DNA of 64,000 bases from JBQCHF01 sp051954955 (GTDB lineage Bacteria > Actinomycetota > Actinomycetes > Motilibacterales > Motilibacteraceae): contig JBQCHF010000181.1 in the NCBI GenBank assembly GCA_051954955.1, positions 20,995 through 84,994 of the forward strand, written 5' to 3'. Shown piece by piece: positions 8,199 to 16,077 of this stretch; position 1 is the stretch's first letter, and each line of letters starts with the position of its first letter. Both the position numbers and the translations under genes were made by a program. The notes under the pieces were generated by a model, which was not told the DNA's origin, searched no databases, and saw nothing but the letters and a program-made list of their open reading frames with translations.

Positions 8199-10112
8199 GT
8201 GGACACGACCGTGCAGGACCCCCTCCTCGGGCGGCTCCTCGACGGTCGCTACCGCGTCCAGTCGCGCATCGCCAAGGGCGGGATGGCCAGCGTCTACCTC
8301 GCCGTGGACACCCGGCTGGACCGCACCGTGGCGGTCAAGGCGATGCACGCCGGGCTGGCCGCCGACGAGTCCTTCCGCTCCCGCTTCATCCGCGAGGCCA
8401 AGTCGGCCGCCCGCCTGTCGCACCCCAACGTCGTCGCCGTCTACGACCAGGGCACCGACGGCGACACCGTGTTCCTGGCCATGGAGCACGTCGAGGGCCG
8501 CACGCTGCGCGACCTGCTGCGCCAGCGCCGCCGGCTCACCCCGCGCCAGGCCATCGACGTCCTCGAGCCGGTGCTCGCGGCCCTCGGCGCCGCGCACCGG
8601 GCTGGTCTGGTGCACCGCGACGTCAAGCCCGAGAACGTGCTGCTGGCCGACGACGGCCGGATCAAGGTGGCCGACTTCGGCCTGGCCCGGGCGGTCACCG
8701 CCGCCAGCAGCGCCACCGCCACCCAGGGCATGCTCATCGGCACCGTCGCCTACCTCTCCCCCGAGCAGGTCGAGCGCGGGGTGGCCGACCCCCGCTCGGA
8801 CGTCTACGCCGCCGGCGTGCTGCTGTTCGAGATGCTCACCGGCAGCCAGCCCTTCGACGGCGAGTCGCCGATCCAGGTCGCCTACCAGCACGTGCACTCC
8901 GACGTCCCCGCCCCCAGCTCGCGGGTCCCCGGCCTGCCCGCCGCGCTGGACGACCTGGTCCGCCGCGCCACCAGCCGCGACCCGGACCAGCGCCCGGCCG
9001 ACGCCGACCGGATGCTGGCCGAGCTCTCCGCGGTGCACCGCGCGCTGCCGGACGAGGCCCTGGACGCGGCACCGGCCACCGCCGACACCCTGGTCGTGCC
9101 GCTGCCGGCCGGTGCCCCCGCACGCGCGGACGTCGCGCCCACCGCCGTCGTCGCCCAGCCCGGCCCCCGTGGCGACTCCGACGTGTCCGCCAGGGCCACC
9201 TCGGACACCGGAGCGCTGCCCGCCCCCCGGCGGCGCCGGCGCGGGGGGCTGATCGCGCTGCTGCTGGTGCTGCTGCTGGCGGTGGCCGGTGGGGTGGCCG
9301 GCTGGTACCTCGGCGCGGGGCCGGGCGCCTACACCACCACCCCCGGCCTGCTGGGCCTCACCGAGCAGGCAGCCCAGGCCAAGCTCGAGGCGCAGGGGCT
9401 GCACAGCCGCACCGGCACGCCGGTCTTCTCCGAGACGGTGGCCGCCGGCAAGGTGGTCAGCACCGATCCCGACCCCGGCGCCAAGGTGCGCAAGAACGGC
9501 ACCGTCACCCTGGTGCTGAGCAAGGGCAAGGAGCGCTACGACGTCCCCGAGCTGGCCGGCAAACCGCTGGACCAGGCCAAGGCGGCGCTGTCGGACCTGC
9601 ACCTGACCGCCACGGTCACCCAGGCCTACGACGAGAAGGTGCCCTCCGGCACCGTCATCAGGACCGATCCCGACGCCGGCACCCCGCTCAAGCGGCGCGC
9701 GCCGGTCACCCTGGTGATCAGCAAGGGCCGCCAGCCGATCCCGGTCACCGACTGGACCGGCAAGCCCGCCGACCAGGCCACCGCCGACCTGCAGGGCAAG
9801 GGCTTGAAGGTGGTCACCCGGCAGGACTACAGCGAGACGGTGCCGGCCGGCAGCGTCATCTCCCAGTCCCCGACCGACGGCACGCTCTACCGCGGCGACA
9901 CCGTCACCCTGGTGGTCAGCCAGGGCCCGCCGCTGGTCCAGGTGCCCGACGTGCGGGACATGAAGGCCTCCGAGGCGCGCAAGATCCTGGAGAGGGCCGG
10001 CTTCCAGGTGGAGCAGCGCGGCACGCGCATCCTGGACCGGGTGCTCGGCCAGTCGCCCGGTGCCGGGGAGAAGGCGCCCAAGGGCTCGGTCGTGACCATC
10101 ACGACCATCTGA
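8199..10112 (+). CDS. pknL: PASTA-domain Ser/Thr protein kinase, PknL-like
   Basis: A 637-residue receptor-type Hanks kinase. Residues 20-275 form the kinase: a glycine-rich loop AKGGMASVYLA, catalytic Lys47, HRDVKPEN at 139-146 and DFG at 159-161. A Pro/Ala-rich linker leads to one membrane helix at about 349-371, then four extracellular PASTA repeats fill residues about 379-637 and bind muropeptides or lipid II in this family. M. tuberculosis PknL lacks PASTA repeats, so the domain plan here is closer to PknB while the gene neighbourhood (Rv2175c-like gene, class II aroG) is that of PknL. The likely role is coordination of cell-wall synthesis and division. The kinase appears active, as all catalytic residues are present. 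Confidence 0.9.
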   Translation: MDTTVQDPLLGRLLDGRYRVQSRIAKGGMASVYLAVDTRLDRTVAVKAMHAGLAADESFRSRFIREAKSAARLSHPNVVAVYDQGTDGDTVFLAMEHVEGRTLRDLLRQRRRLTPRQAIDVLEPVLAALGAAHRAGLVHRDVKPENVLLADDGRIKVADFGLARAVTAASSATATQGMLIGTVAYLSPEQVERGVADPRSDVYAAGVLLFEMLTGSQPFDGESPIQVAYQHVHSDVPAPSSRVPGLPAALDDLVRRATSRDPDQRPADADRMLAELSAVHRALPDEALDAAPATADTLVVPLPAGAPARADVAPTAVVAQPGPRGDSDVSARATSDTGALPAPRRRRRGGLIALLLVLLLAVAGGVAGWYLGAGPGAYTTTPGLLGLTEQAAQAKLEAQGLHSRTGTPVFSETVAAGKVVSTDPDPGAKVRKNGTVTLVLSKGKERYDVPELAGKPLDQAKAALSDLHLTATVTQAYDEKVPSGTVIRTDPDAGTPLKRRAPVTLVISKGRQPIPVTDWTGKPADQATADLQGKGLKVVTRQDYSETVPAGSVISQSPTDGTLYRGDTVTLVVSQGPPLVQVPDVRDMKASEARKILERAGFQVEQRGTRILDRVLGQSPGAGEKAPKGSVVTITTI

Positions 10113-10187
10113 CCGCCCCCTCCACCGGGGCTGGACAAGGCCCTCCCCGCGCACCGACGACGCCTCCGGCTCTGGGAGGATGGCTGC

Positions 10188-11069
10188 GTGCCGCCGCGTC
10201 GTCCCAGCCCCGTCGGGGTCCACGTCCCCGTCGCCGGCGGCCTGGCCAGCGCAGGCCTGGCCTACGCCGACGCCGTGGGTGCCGAGACCGTGCAGGTCTT
10301 CGTCGGCAACCCGCGCGGCTGGGCCACCCCGGCCGGCGACCCGGCCCAGGACGAGCGGTTCCGCACCGACTGCGCCACCCGGAAGATCCCGGCGTTCGTG
10401 CACGCCCCCTACCTGGTCAACCTCGGCAGCCCCACCGCGAACACCCTCGAGCGCAGCATCGCCTCGGTGCGGCACTCGCTCGAGCGGGGCGCGGCGATCG
10501 GCGCCCGCGGGGTCGTCGTGCACACCGGATCCTCGGTCACCGGCGGGGATCGTGCGGTTGCCCTCAAGCAGGTGCGCGAGGGGCTGCTGCCGCTGCTGCA
10601 GGAGCTCGACGCCCGCGCCGCCGACGGCCCGGTGCCGGACCTGCTGCTCGAGCCGACCGCGGGGCAGGGGCAGTCGCTGTGCGCCACGGTGGACGAGCTC
10701 GGCCCCTACCTCGAGGCCCTCGACGCCCACCCGCGGGTCGGCATCTGCCTGGACACCTGCCACGCCTTTGCCGCCGGGCACGACCTCGCCGCCCCCGGTG
10801 GGCTCAAGCGCACCCTGGACCGCCTGGTCAAGGTGGCCGGGCGCGGTCGGCTGCGCCTGGTGCACGCCAACGACAGCAAGGACGTCTGCGGCGCCGCCAA
10901 GGACCGGCACGAGCGCATCGGTCACGGCAAGATCGGCGAGCCGGCCTTCGCCGAGCTGTTCCGGCATCCTGCGATGCGCGGGGTCCCGGTGGTCCTGGAG
11001 ACCCCCGGCAAGCACGCCGAGCACAGCGAGGACATCGCCCGGCTCAAGTCGTTGCGTGATGGCGCGTGA
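10188..11069 (+). CDS. nfo: endonuclease IV (AP endonuclease)
   Basis: A 293-residue TIM-barrel AP endonuclease that cuts 5' to abasic sites in base-excision repair. Metal-binding signatures typical of the family are visible: FVHAPYLVNL, VVVHTGS, LLLEPTAGQG, GICLDTCHAFAAG, LVHANDSK, RIGHGKIG and VVLETPGK. Length matches Nfo. The GTG start has GGGAGG eight bases upstream. It overlaps the start of the downstream transporter gene by 11 bases and is probably co-transcribed with it. Confidence 0.88.
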   Translation: MPPRRPSPVGVHVPVAGGLASAGLAYADAVGAETVQVFVGNPRGWATPAGDPAQDERFRTDCATRKIPAFVHAPYLVNLGSPTANTLERSIASVRHSLERGAAIGARGVVVHTGSSVTGGDRAVALKQVREGLLPLLQELDARAADGPVPDLLLEPTAGQGQSLCATVDELGPYLEALDAHPRVGICLDTCHAFAAGHDLAAPGGLKRTLDRLVKVAGRGRLRLVHANDSKDVCGAAKDRHERIGHGKIGEPAFAELFRHPAMRGVPVVLETPGKHAEHSEDIARLKSLRDGA

Positions 11070-12012
11070 GGCCACCCAGGACCGCGGCGTGAAGGCGCTC
11101 GCCGGCGCCCGCTCCAGCACCGCCGCCGTCCTCGCCCTGCTCGCCGTCACCGCCGCCTGGGGCTCGACGTTCGTCATGCTCAAGGGCGTCGTCACCCGGG
11201 TGCCGGTGCCGGACTTCCTCGCCGTCCGGTTCGTGCTGGCCGGGCTGGTGCTGTTCGCGCTGCAGCCGCGCGCGGTGGCCCGGCTCTCCCCCGCCGCCCG
11301 CCGCCGGGGGGTCGTGCTCGGCGCGGTCTACGGGGTCGCGCAGATCCTGCAGACCGTAGGCCTGGAGCACACCAGCGCCTCGGTGTCCGGCTTCATCACC
11401 GGCATGTACGTCGTGTTCACCCCGCTGCTGGGCGCCCTGGTGCTGCGCCAGCGGCTGGGCCGGATGGTGTGGGTGGCCGTGGCCGCCTCCACCCTCGGCG
11501 TCGCGATGCTCTCGCTGCGCGGGCTCGCCATCGGCCCCGGCGAGCTGCTCACGCTGGCCTCGGCGGTGCTCTACGCCGTGCACATCCTCGGTCTGGGCGC
11601 GTGGACCACCAGCGAGGACGCCTTCGGGCTGTCGGTGGTGCAGATGGGCACGATCAGCCTGGTCTGCGCGCTGGGCGCGGTGCCCGGCGGCATCACGCTG
11701 CCCTCCACCGGGGCGGACTGGGCGGTGCTGGTGTTCATGGCCCTGGTGGCCGGCGCCTTCGCGCTGGTGGTGCAGACCTGGGCGCAGGCGCACCTGGCCC
11801 CCACCCGGGCGGCGATCATCATGTCGATGGAGCCGGTGTGGGCGGCCACCTTCGCGGTGCTGCTCGGCGGCGAGCAGCTCGGCCTGCGCACCGTCCTCGG
11901 CGGCGCGCTCGTCGTCGCCGCGATGTACCTGGTCGAGCTCGGCCCGCGCACCCCGGCCGAGCCGGACGTGGCCGAGGAGGTCGGCTCGGTCACCCACGTC
12001 GGCCCGGTGTAG
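11059..12012 (+). CDS. EamA-family (DMT) membrane transporter
   Basis: A 317-residue protein with about ten membrane helices arranged as two EamA halves, with the typical AAWGSTFVMLKG opening of the first repeat. Substrate is unknown; relatives export amino acids, purines or other metabolites. The ATG at 11059 lies inside the end of nfo, implying translational coupling. Alternative starts (GTG at 11056 or 11089) would change only the cytoplasmic N-terminus. Confidence 0.8.
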   Translation: MAREATQDRGVKALAGARSSTAAVLALLAVTAAWGSTFVMLKGVVTRVPVPDFLAVRFVLAGLVLFALQPRAVARLSPAARRRGVVLGAVYGVAQILQTVGLEHTSASVSGFITGMYVVFTPLLGALVLRQRLGRMVWVAVAASTLGVAMLSLRGLAIGPGELLTLASAVLYAVHILGLGAWTTSEDAFGLSVVQMGTISLVCALGAVPGGITLPSTGADWAVLVFMALVAGAFALVVQTWAQAHLAPTRAAIIMSMEPVWAATFAVLLGGEQLGLRTVLGGALVVAAMYLVELGPRTPAEPDVAEEVGSVTHVGPV

Positions 12013-12027
12013 GAGCTGATCGAGACC

Positions 12028-12519
12028 GTGAGCGTCGATCCCACCCCGAACGAGGTGGACCCCGCGCTGTGGGCGGCGCTGCCGCGCAAGCGGGTCGCGG
12101 CCGGGCTCGTGGTCCTGGACGACGCCGGTCGGGTGCTCATGGTCGAGCCCACCTACAAGCCCGGCTGGGAGGTGCCCGGGGGCGTGGTGGAGGCGAACGA
12201 GTCCCCGCGCGCGGCCGCGGCGCGCGAGGCCGAGGAGGAGCTGGGGCTCGACGTCGAGGTCGGGCGGCTGCTGGTGGTGGACTACGTGCCCGCCGGGCGA
12301 CGCCCCGACGACGGCCTGATGCTCCTCTACGCCTGCAGCCCGGTGGACGAACGCCGGATCGTGCTGGCGCAGGACGAGCTGCGCTCGTGGCACTGGTGCG
12401 ACCACGACGCGCTGCTGGAGCGGACCACCCCGTTCATGGCCCGCCGGGTGCTGGCCGGGCTGGCCGCGCTGGCCGACGGCGGGGTGCGCGAGCTGGTGGA
12501 GGGGCACGAGCTGGCGTGA
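12028..12519 (+). CDS. NUDIX hydrolase
   Basis: A 163-residue pyrophosphohydrolase. The NUDIX box is complete: GGVVEANESPRAAAAREAEEELGL around residues 51-74 contains the Gly, the REx2EE core and the Gly-Leu end, with all metal-binding glutamates. The substrate (nucleotide, ADP-ribose or coenzyme) cannot be named. It starts 15 bases after the EamA gene and ends 9 bases before the convergent phosphatase gene, so it probably closes the nfo-EamA-NUDIX transcription unit. Confidence 0.85.
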   Translation: MSVDPTPNEVDPALWAALPRKRVAAGLVVLDDAGRVLMVEPTYKPGWEVPGGVVEANESPRAAAAREAEEELGLDVEVGRLLVVDYVPAGRRPDDGLMLLYACSPVDERRIVLAQDELRSWHWCDHDALLERTTPFMARRVLAGLAALADGGVRELVEGHELA

Positions 12520-12528
12520 GCCGCTGAC

Positions 12529-13776
12529 TCAGCGCGGCACGAGCCGGTGCCCGTCCGCCCCGCGCCACTCCACCAGCACCACCGTGGCGTCGTCCTGCAA
12601 GTCGCCGCGCTGGTGGGCCAGCACCGAGTGCATGAGCCGACGCAGCGTCTCGGGCACCGACCGGCCGGCCGCCTCCTCGCGCACCAGCATCTCCGCCAGA
12701 CGGTCGGTCCCGAAGAACTCGCCGTCGAGGTCCCGGGCCTCCACGACGCCGTCGCTGTGCAGCACGATGCGGTCGCCCGGTTCCAGCCGCTCCTCCCCGA
12801 CGACCGGCTCGATCAATCCCAGGCCCAGCGGCGGGCCCTCGACCGCATCGAGCATCCGCACCACCCGGCCGTGCCGCACGACCAGCGCCGGCGGGTGCCC
12901 GGCGGTGGCCCACCGCCACATCCCGCGCTCCAGGTCGAGCTCGCCGACGACCGCGGTCACGAACGACTCCCCGCCGAAGGTCGCCTCCAGGTGCTTGTCC
13001 ATGCTGCGTACGGTGTCGACCAGCTCCAGCCCGGCCCGGCGGGCGTTGCGCAGCGCCCCGACCGCCACGATGGACAGCAGCGCGGCCTCCATGCCGGGAC
13101 CCATCGCGTCGAGGATCGCCACGTGCGCGACCCCGCTCTGGAGCGAGTAGTCGAAGCTGTCCCCCGCCACCTCGTAGGACGGCACCAGGATCCCGGAGAT
13201 CACCACCTCGTCGGTGGCCACGGTGAGCGGCGGGAGCTGGGTCCACTGCAGCTCGGCGGGCACGGTGAGCGGGATGCGCCGCCGCGCCCGCTCCAGCACA
13301 TCGCCGTAGCGGGTCCTGGTCTGGAGCAGCTCGGCGACCAACGAGGCCAACGAGGTGAACGCCGCCACCGCCTCGGCGTCAGGGCCCACCGTGTGCGGGA
13401 GGACGACCTGCAGCACCCCGAGCCGGTCGGTGCTGTCGACCACCGGCACCCAGAGCACCCCATCCTGGTCGCTCGCGCCCCACTGGCTGGCGACCTCGGA
13501 GAAGGCCCGGCCAGCCAGCGTCCCCTCCACCGGCACCGCTGACGCCTCGGCAGCGTGCTCGGGCACCGGCGGGCGCGAGCCGTCACCGAGGGACACCAGG
13601 AGCGACTGGTCGTAGTCGACGACGTGGATCGCGCAGCGCAGCGCCCCCAGGCCCCGGGCGGCGGCGGCCACCAGGCGAGGGATGTCGTCGGGCCCGGCCA
13701 GGTGCGACTCGGCGAGGAGCCGGCGCAGCACCTCCCCCACCGCCTGGCCGCCCGGGCGGGCGAAGCCCTCAGGCAT
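12529..13776 (-). CDS. GAF-domain PP2C/SpoIIE-type phosphatase
   Basis: A 415-residue Ser/Thr phosphatase. The N-terminal half (about 30-190) looks like a GAF sensor; the C-terminal half has SpoIIE-family signatures, including SYEVAGDSFDY, ILDAMGPGMEAALLS, ATAGHPPALV, GDRIVLHSDGVVEARD and the closing DDATVVLVEW, with the metal-binding aspartates present. Such proteins usually act on anti-anti-sigma factors in partner-switching control of alternative sigma factors. No anti-sigma or anti-anti-sigma gene is adjacent, so it is an orphan here. ATG at 13776 is chosen for the GGAGGGAG just upstream rather than the ATG 39 bases earlier. Confidence 0.85.
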   Translation of the reverse strand: MPEGFARPGGQAVGEVLRRLLAESHLAGPDDIPRLVAAAARGLGALRCAIHVVDYDQSLLVSLGDGSRPPVPEHAAEASAVPVEGTLAGRAFSEVASQWGASDQDGVLWVPVVDSTDRLGVLQVVLPHTVGPDAEAVAAFTSLASLVAELLQTRTRYGDVLERARRRIPLTVPAELQWTQLPPLTVATDEVVISGILVPSYEVAGDSFDYSLQSGVAHVAILDAMGPGMEAALLSIVAVGALRNARRAGLELVDTVRSMDKHLEATFGGESFVTAVVGELDLERGMWRWATAGHPPALVVRHGRVVRMLDAVEGPPLGLGLIEPVVGEERLEPGDRIVLHSDGVVEARDLDGEFFGTDRLAEMLVREEAAGRSVPETLRRLMHSVLAHQRGDLQDDATVVLVEWRGADGHRLVPR

Positions 13777-13838
13777 CGGGTCTCCCTCCGGCAGATCGGT
13801 CCCCCACACCCCCATGTGTCCGGCGACCCCTCCCCGAT

Positions 13839-14507
13839 TCACCCGCGGGCTACCCCTCCCCACCGGCGCGGCGGCGGCTCGACGCTGTAGCGCTGCTCGC
13901 GCCACGGGTCGCCCTCGTTGTGGTAGCCGCGCTCCTCCCAGAACCCGGGCCGGTCCCGCTCGAGGTACTCCAGGCCGCGCACCCACTTGGGGCCCTTCCA
14001 GCCGTAGAGGGAGGGCACGACCAGACGCAGCGGGGCGCCGTGCTCGGCGTCGAGCGGCTCGCCGTTGCGGGAGCGGGCGAACATCCCTCCGCGCAGGGCG
14101 GCGATCGGCACGTTGGCGCTGTAGCCGTACTCGGCCCAGACCAGCACATGCTCGACGTCCGGGGCCGGTGGGCAGACGGCCAGCAGGTCCTCTGCGCGGA
14201 TGCCCTCCCAACGGTTGTCCAGCAGGGAGAACTTGGTGACGCAGTGGAAGTCGGCCACCAGCTCGCCGTGCGGGAGGGCCTCGACGTCGGCCCAGCTGAG
14301 CCGCGCGTCCTCGCCGCAGGCGGTGCGACCGAAGATGCGAAGGTCCCAGCGCTCCGCGCGGAACGTCGGCACCGGGCCGTAGTGCAGCACCGGCCACCCG
14401 CGGGCCAGCCGCTGGCCCGGTGGGACGCGGTCGGCCTGCTCGGGCGAGGGCCGGAGCGTGACCACGTCGTCGCTGGGGTGGACCTCCTTGCGCGGCCTGC
14501 CGGTCAT
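13839..14507 (-). CDS. sulfite-oxidase-type molybdopterin oxidoreductase
   Basis: A 222-residue single-domain protein with the oxidoreductase molybdopterin fold. The molybdenum ligand is Cys89 in DFHCVTKFS, followed by YSANVPIAALRGG and PLRLVVPSLYGWKGPKWVRGLE, all typical of the MsrP/YedY-like branch. There is no Tat signal peptide and no dimerisation domain, so it is probably cytosolic. The substrate is not known. ATG at 14507 gives the family N-terminus; an upstream in-frame start at 14609 is unlikely because it would overlap the divergent aroF leader. Confidence 0.78.
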   Translation of the reverse strand: MTGRPRKEVHPSDDVVTLRPSPEQADRVPPGQRLARGWPVLHYGPVPTFRAERWDLRIFGRTACGEDARLSWADVEALPHGELVADFHCVTKFSLLDNRWEGIRAEDLLAVCPPAPDVEHVLVWAEYGYSANVPIAALRGGMFARSRNGEPLDAEHGAPLRLVVPSLYGWKGPKWVRGLEYLERDRPGFWEERGYHNEGDPWREQRYSVEPPPRRWGGVARG

Positions 14508-14594
14508 GCCCCGATGGTCGCAAGAGCCGCTCTCCGCCGCCCCTCGCGCGTCTCGGATGACGGGAAGGCCGTCCCAGACCGCGAGAGGCTGGGC

Positions 14595-14600
14595 TAAGGT
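14595..14600 (+). promoter_or_regulatory. -10 element of the aroF leader transcript
   Basis: TAAGGT lies 7 bases before the leader-peptide ATG, so the transcript probably starts at that ATG. Confidence 0.5.
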
Positions 14601-14607
14601 GCCGGTC

Positions 14608-14670
14608 ATGACGCGCGGGCTGTACTACGCCTTTACCCCCGGGGCCCACCCCGGGGGCGGTCGCGCCTGA
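14608..14670 (+). CDS. aromatic-residue leader peptide of the DAHP synthase gene
   Basis: A 20-residue peptide, MTRGLYYAFTPGAHPGGGRA, with Tyr-Tyr at codons 6-7 (14623-14628) and Phe at codon 9, encoded by TTT, which is rare in so GC-rich a genome. It lies directly upstream of a terminator-like hairpin and the DAHP synthase gene. The arrangement is that of ribosome-mediated attenuation: stalling at aromatic codons when charged Tyr-tRNA or Phe-tRNA is scarce would allow read-through. The likely leaderless start fits actinobacterial practice. A coding function other than regulation is unlikely. Confidence 0.8.
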   Translation: MTRGLYYAFTPGAHPGGGRA

Positions 14671-14718
14671 CGCAGCCACCCCCGCACGGATCGAGCCCCG
14701 GGCCTTCGCCCGGGGCTC
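14636..14718 (+). promoter_or_regulatory. transcription attenuator upstream of aroF
   Basis: Two competing structures are visible. A 9-bp stem inside the leader pairs 14636-14644 with 14649-14657. A perfect 10-bp terminator stem pairs 14693-14702 (GAGCCCCGGG) with 14709-14718, with the loop CCTTCG, followed by TTCTCGTT. The leader arm 14650-14656 (CCCGGGG) can also pair with 14696-14702 of the terminator, giving an antiterminator. A ribosome held at the Tyr/Phe codons would cover the first arm and free the second, permitting transcription of the DAHP synthase gene. Confidence 0.72.
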
Positions 14719-14764
14719 TTCTCGTTCCAGCACCAGCACCAGCACGAGTTCGAAGGAGCACACG

Positions 14765-15799
14765 ATGGTCGTGGTCATGACCGCCGAGGCGACCGACGCC
14801 GACGTCGCCGCCGTCGTCGCGAGGGTCGAGGGCGCTGGGGGCGCGGCCTTCGTCAGCCGGGGCGTCACCCGCACCATCGTCGGTCTGGTCGGCGACCTCG
14901 AGCAGTTCCAGGCGCTCAACCTGCGCGCGCTGCCCGGGGTAGCCGACGTCGTGCGGGTCTCCACGCCCTACAAGCTGGTCAGCCGCGACCACCACCCGGA
15001 GATGTCCACGGTGTGGGTCGGGCAGGGCGAGCACGCCGCCCCCATCGGCCCGGACACCTTCACCCTCATCGCCGGTCCGTGCGCGGTGGAGGACCCCGAG
15101 CAGACCCTCGAGGCGGCCGAGATGGCCAAGGCCGCCGGCGCGGCGCTGCTGCGCGGCGGCGCCTACAAGCCGCGCACCTCCCCCTACGCCTTCCAGGGGC
15201 TGGGCGAGGCCGGCCTGCGCATCCTCGCCGACGTCCGCGAGGTGACCGGCCTGCCGATCGTCACCGAGGTCGTGGACGCGCACGACGTCGAGCTGGTCGC
15301 CTCCTACGCGGACATGCTGCAGGTCGGCACCCGCAACATGCAGAACTTCGCGCTGCTGCAGGCGGTCGGCTCGATCGGCAAGCCCGTCATGCTCAAGCGC
15401 GGCATGAACGCCACCATCGAGGAGTGGCTGATGGCGGCCGAATACGTGGCCCAGCGCGGCAATCTCGACATCGTGCTGTGCGAGCGGGGCATCCGGACCT
15501 TCGAGAAGGCCACCCGCAACACCCTGGACATCAGCGCGGTGCCGGTGGCCCACGGCCTCTCGCACCTGCCGGTGATCGTGGACCCGTCGCACTCGGGCGG
15601 GCGCCGCGACCTGGTGCTGCCGCTGTCCCGCGCCGCCATCGCCGCCGGCGCCGACGGCGTCATCGTCGACGTCCACCCGCACCCCGAGGCCGCCCTCTGC
15701 GACGGCCCGCAGGCCCTGGTGAACGGCGACCTGCGCGCCCTGGCCGCCGCCTGCCGCCAGCTCCCGCCGCTGATGGGTCGCAAGCCGGCCACGCGGTGA
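14765..15799 (+). CDS. aroF: DAHP synthase, class I (AroF type with N-terminal ferredoxin-like domain)
   Basis: A 344-residue 3-deoxy-7-phosphoheptulonate synthase of the KDO8P-like class I-beta family, the first step of the shikimate pathway. Residues 1-70 form the small regulatory ferredoxin-like domain; the barrel follows with AGPCAVE, RGGAYKPRTSPYAFQG, MQVGTRNMQNF, KRGMNATIEEW and DPSHSGGRR, including the metal-binding Cys and substrate-binding Lys/Arg. ATG at 14765 has AAGGAG seven bases upstream. It is preceded by a leader peptide and attenuator, and a second, structurally different DAHP synthase is encoded 2 kb away. Feedback sensitivity to Tyr or Phe is expected but unproven. Confidence 0.92.
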   Translation: MVVVMTAEATDADVAAVVARVEGAGGAAFVSRGVTRTIVGLVGDLEQFQALNLRALPGVADVVRVSTPYKLVSRDHHPEMSTVWVGQGEHAAPIGPDTFTLIAGPCAVEDPEQTLEAAEMAKAAGAALLRGGAYKPRTSPYAFQGLGEAGLRILADVREVTGLPIVTEVVDAHDVELVASYADMLQVGTRNMQNFALLQAVGSIGKPVMLKRGMNATIEEWLMAAEYVAQRGNLDIVLCERGIRTFEKATRNTLDISAVPVAHGLSHLPVIVDPSHSGGRRDLVLPLSRAAIAAGADGVIVDVHPHPEAALCDGPQALVNGDLRALAAACRQLPPLMGRKPATR

Positions 15800-15811
15800 C
15801 GGCGCGGATCG

Positions 15812-15861
15812 GGTGAAGGGCCCCTTCCTTCGAACCTGTGGGAGGAAGGTGCCCTTCATCC
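15812..15861. terminator. long inverted repeat after aroF
   Basis: Arms GGTGAAGGGC-CCTTCCT and AGGAAGG-GCCCTTCATCC form a nearly perfect stem of about 17 bp around a loop of about 13 bases. Its position after the aroF stop suggests a bidirectional terminator, but it may be a dispersed repeat. Confidence 0.5.
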
Positions 15862-15898
15862 GGCTGGCCTCGCGGTCGCGGTCTCGCGAGGCGCCGAC

Positions 15899-15912
15899 GG
15901 CGCTGGTGACGG
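15899..15912 (+). repeat. dispersed GGCGCTGRTGACGG element, copy 1
   Basis: Copy of the 14-base core in the intergenic space between aroF and the threonine aldolase gene. GC-rich sequence (GGGCGGGCCGGCCCGC) follows the core, as in other copies. Confidence 0.5.
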
Positions 15913-16077
15913 GGCGGGCCGGCCCGCACCCGCCCAGCCGAGTCCGAATTGCGCACACACCCCCCGCGCCGCCACCGGCGTTCACTTCGTTCCGACCCCG
16001 ACACGCCGTCGGAGGACCGGACCGGTGTGTGCGCAAAACGGTCTACGCCGGGGCCCGCTCGCGCGGCGGCCGACGGC

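Noticed and set aside
8115..11195. Minus-strand frame of over 1,000 codons opposite the kinase and nfo genes
   Set aside because: Antisense to two well-supported genes; low-complexity His/Gly/Val sequence without domains.
14458..14607. A 70-codon protein ending in the aroF leader
   Set aside because: The upstream part is antisense to the molybdopterin oxidoreductase gene; the -10 box and context support only the 20-codon leader.
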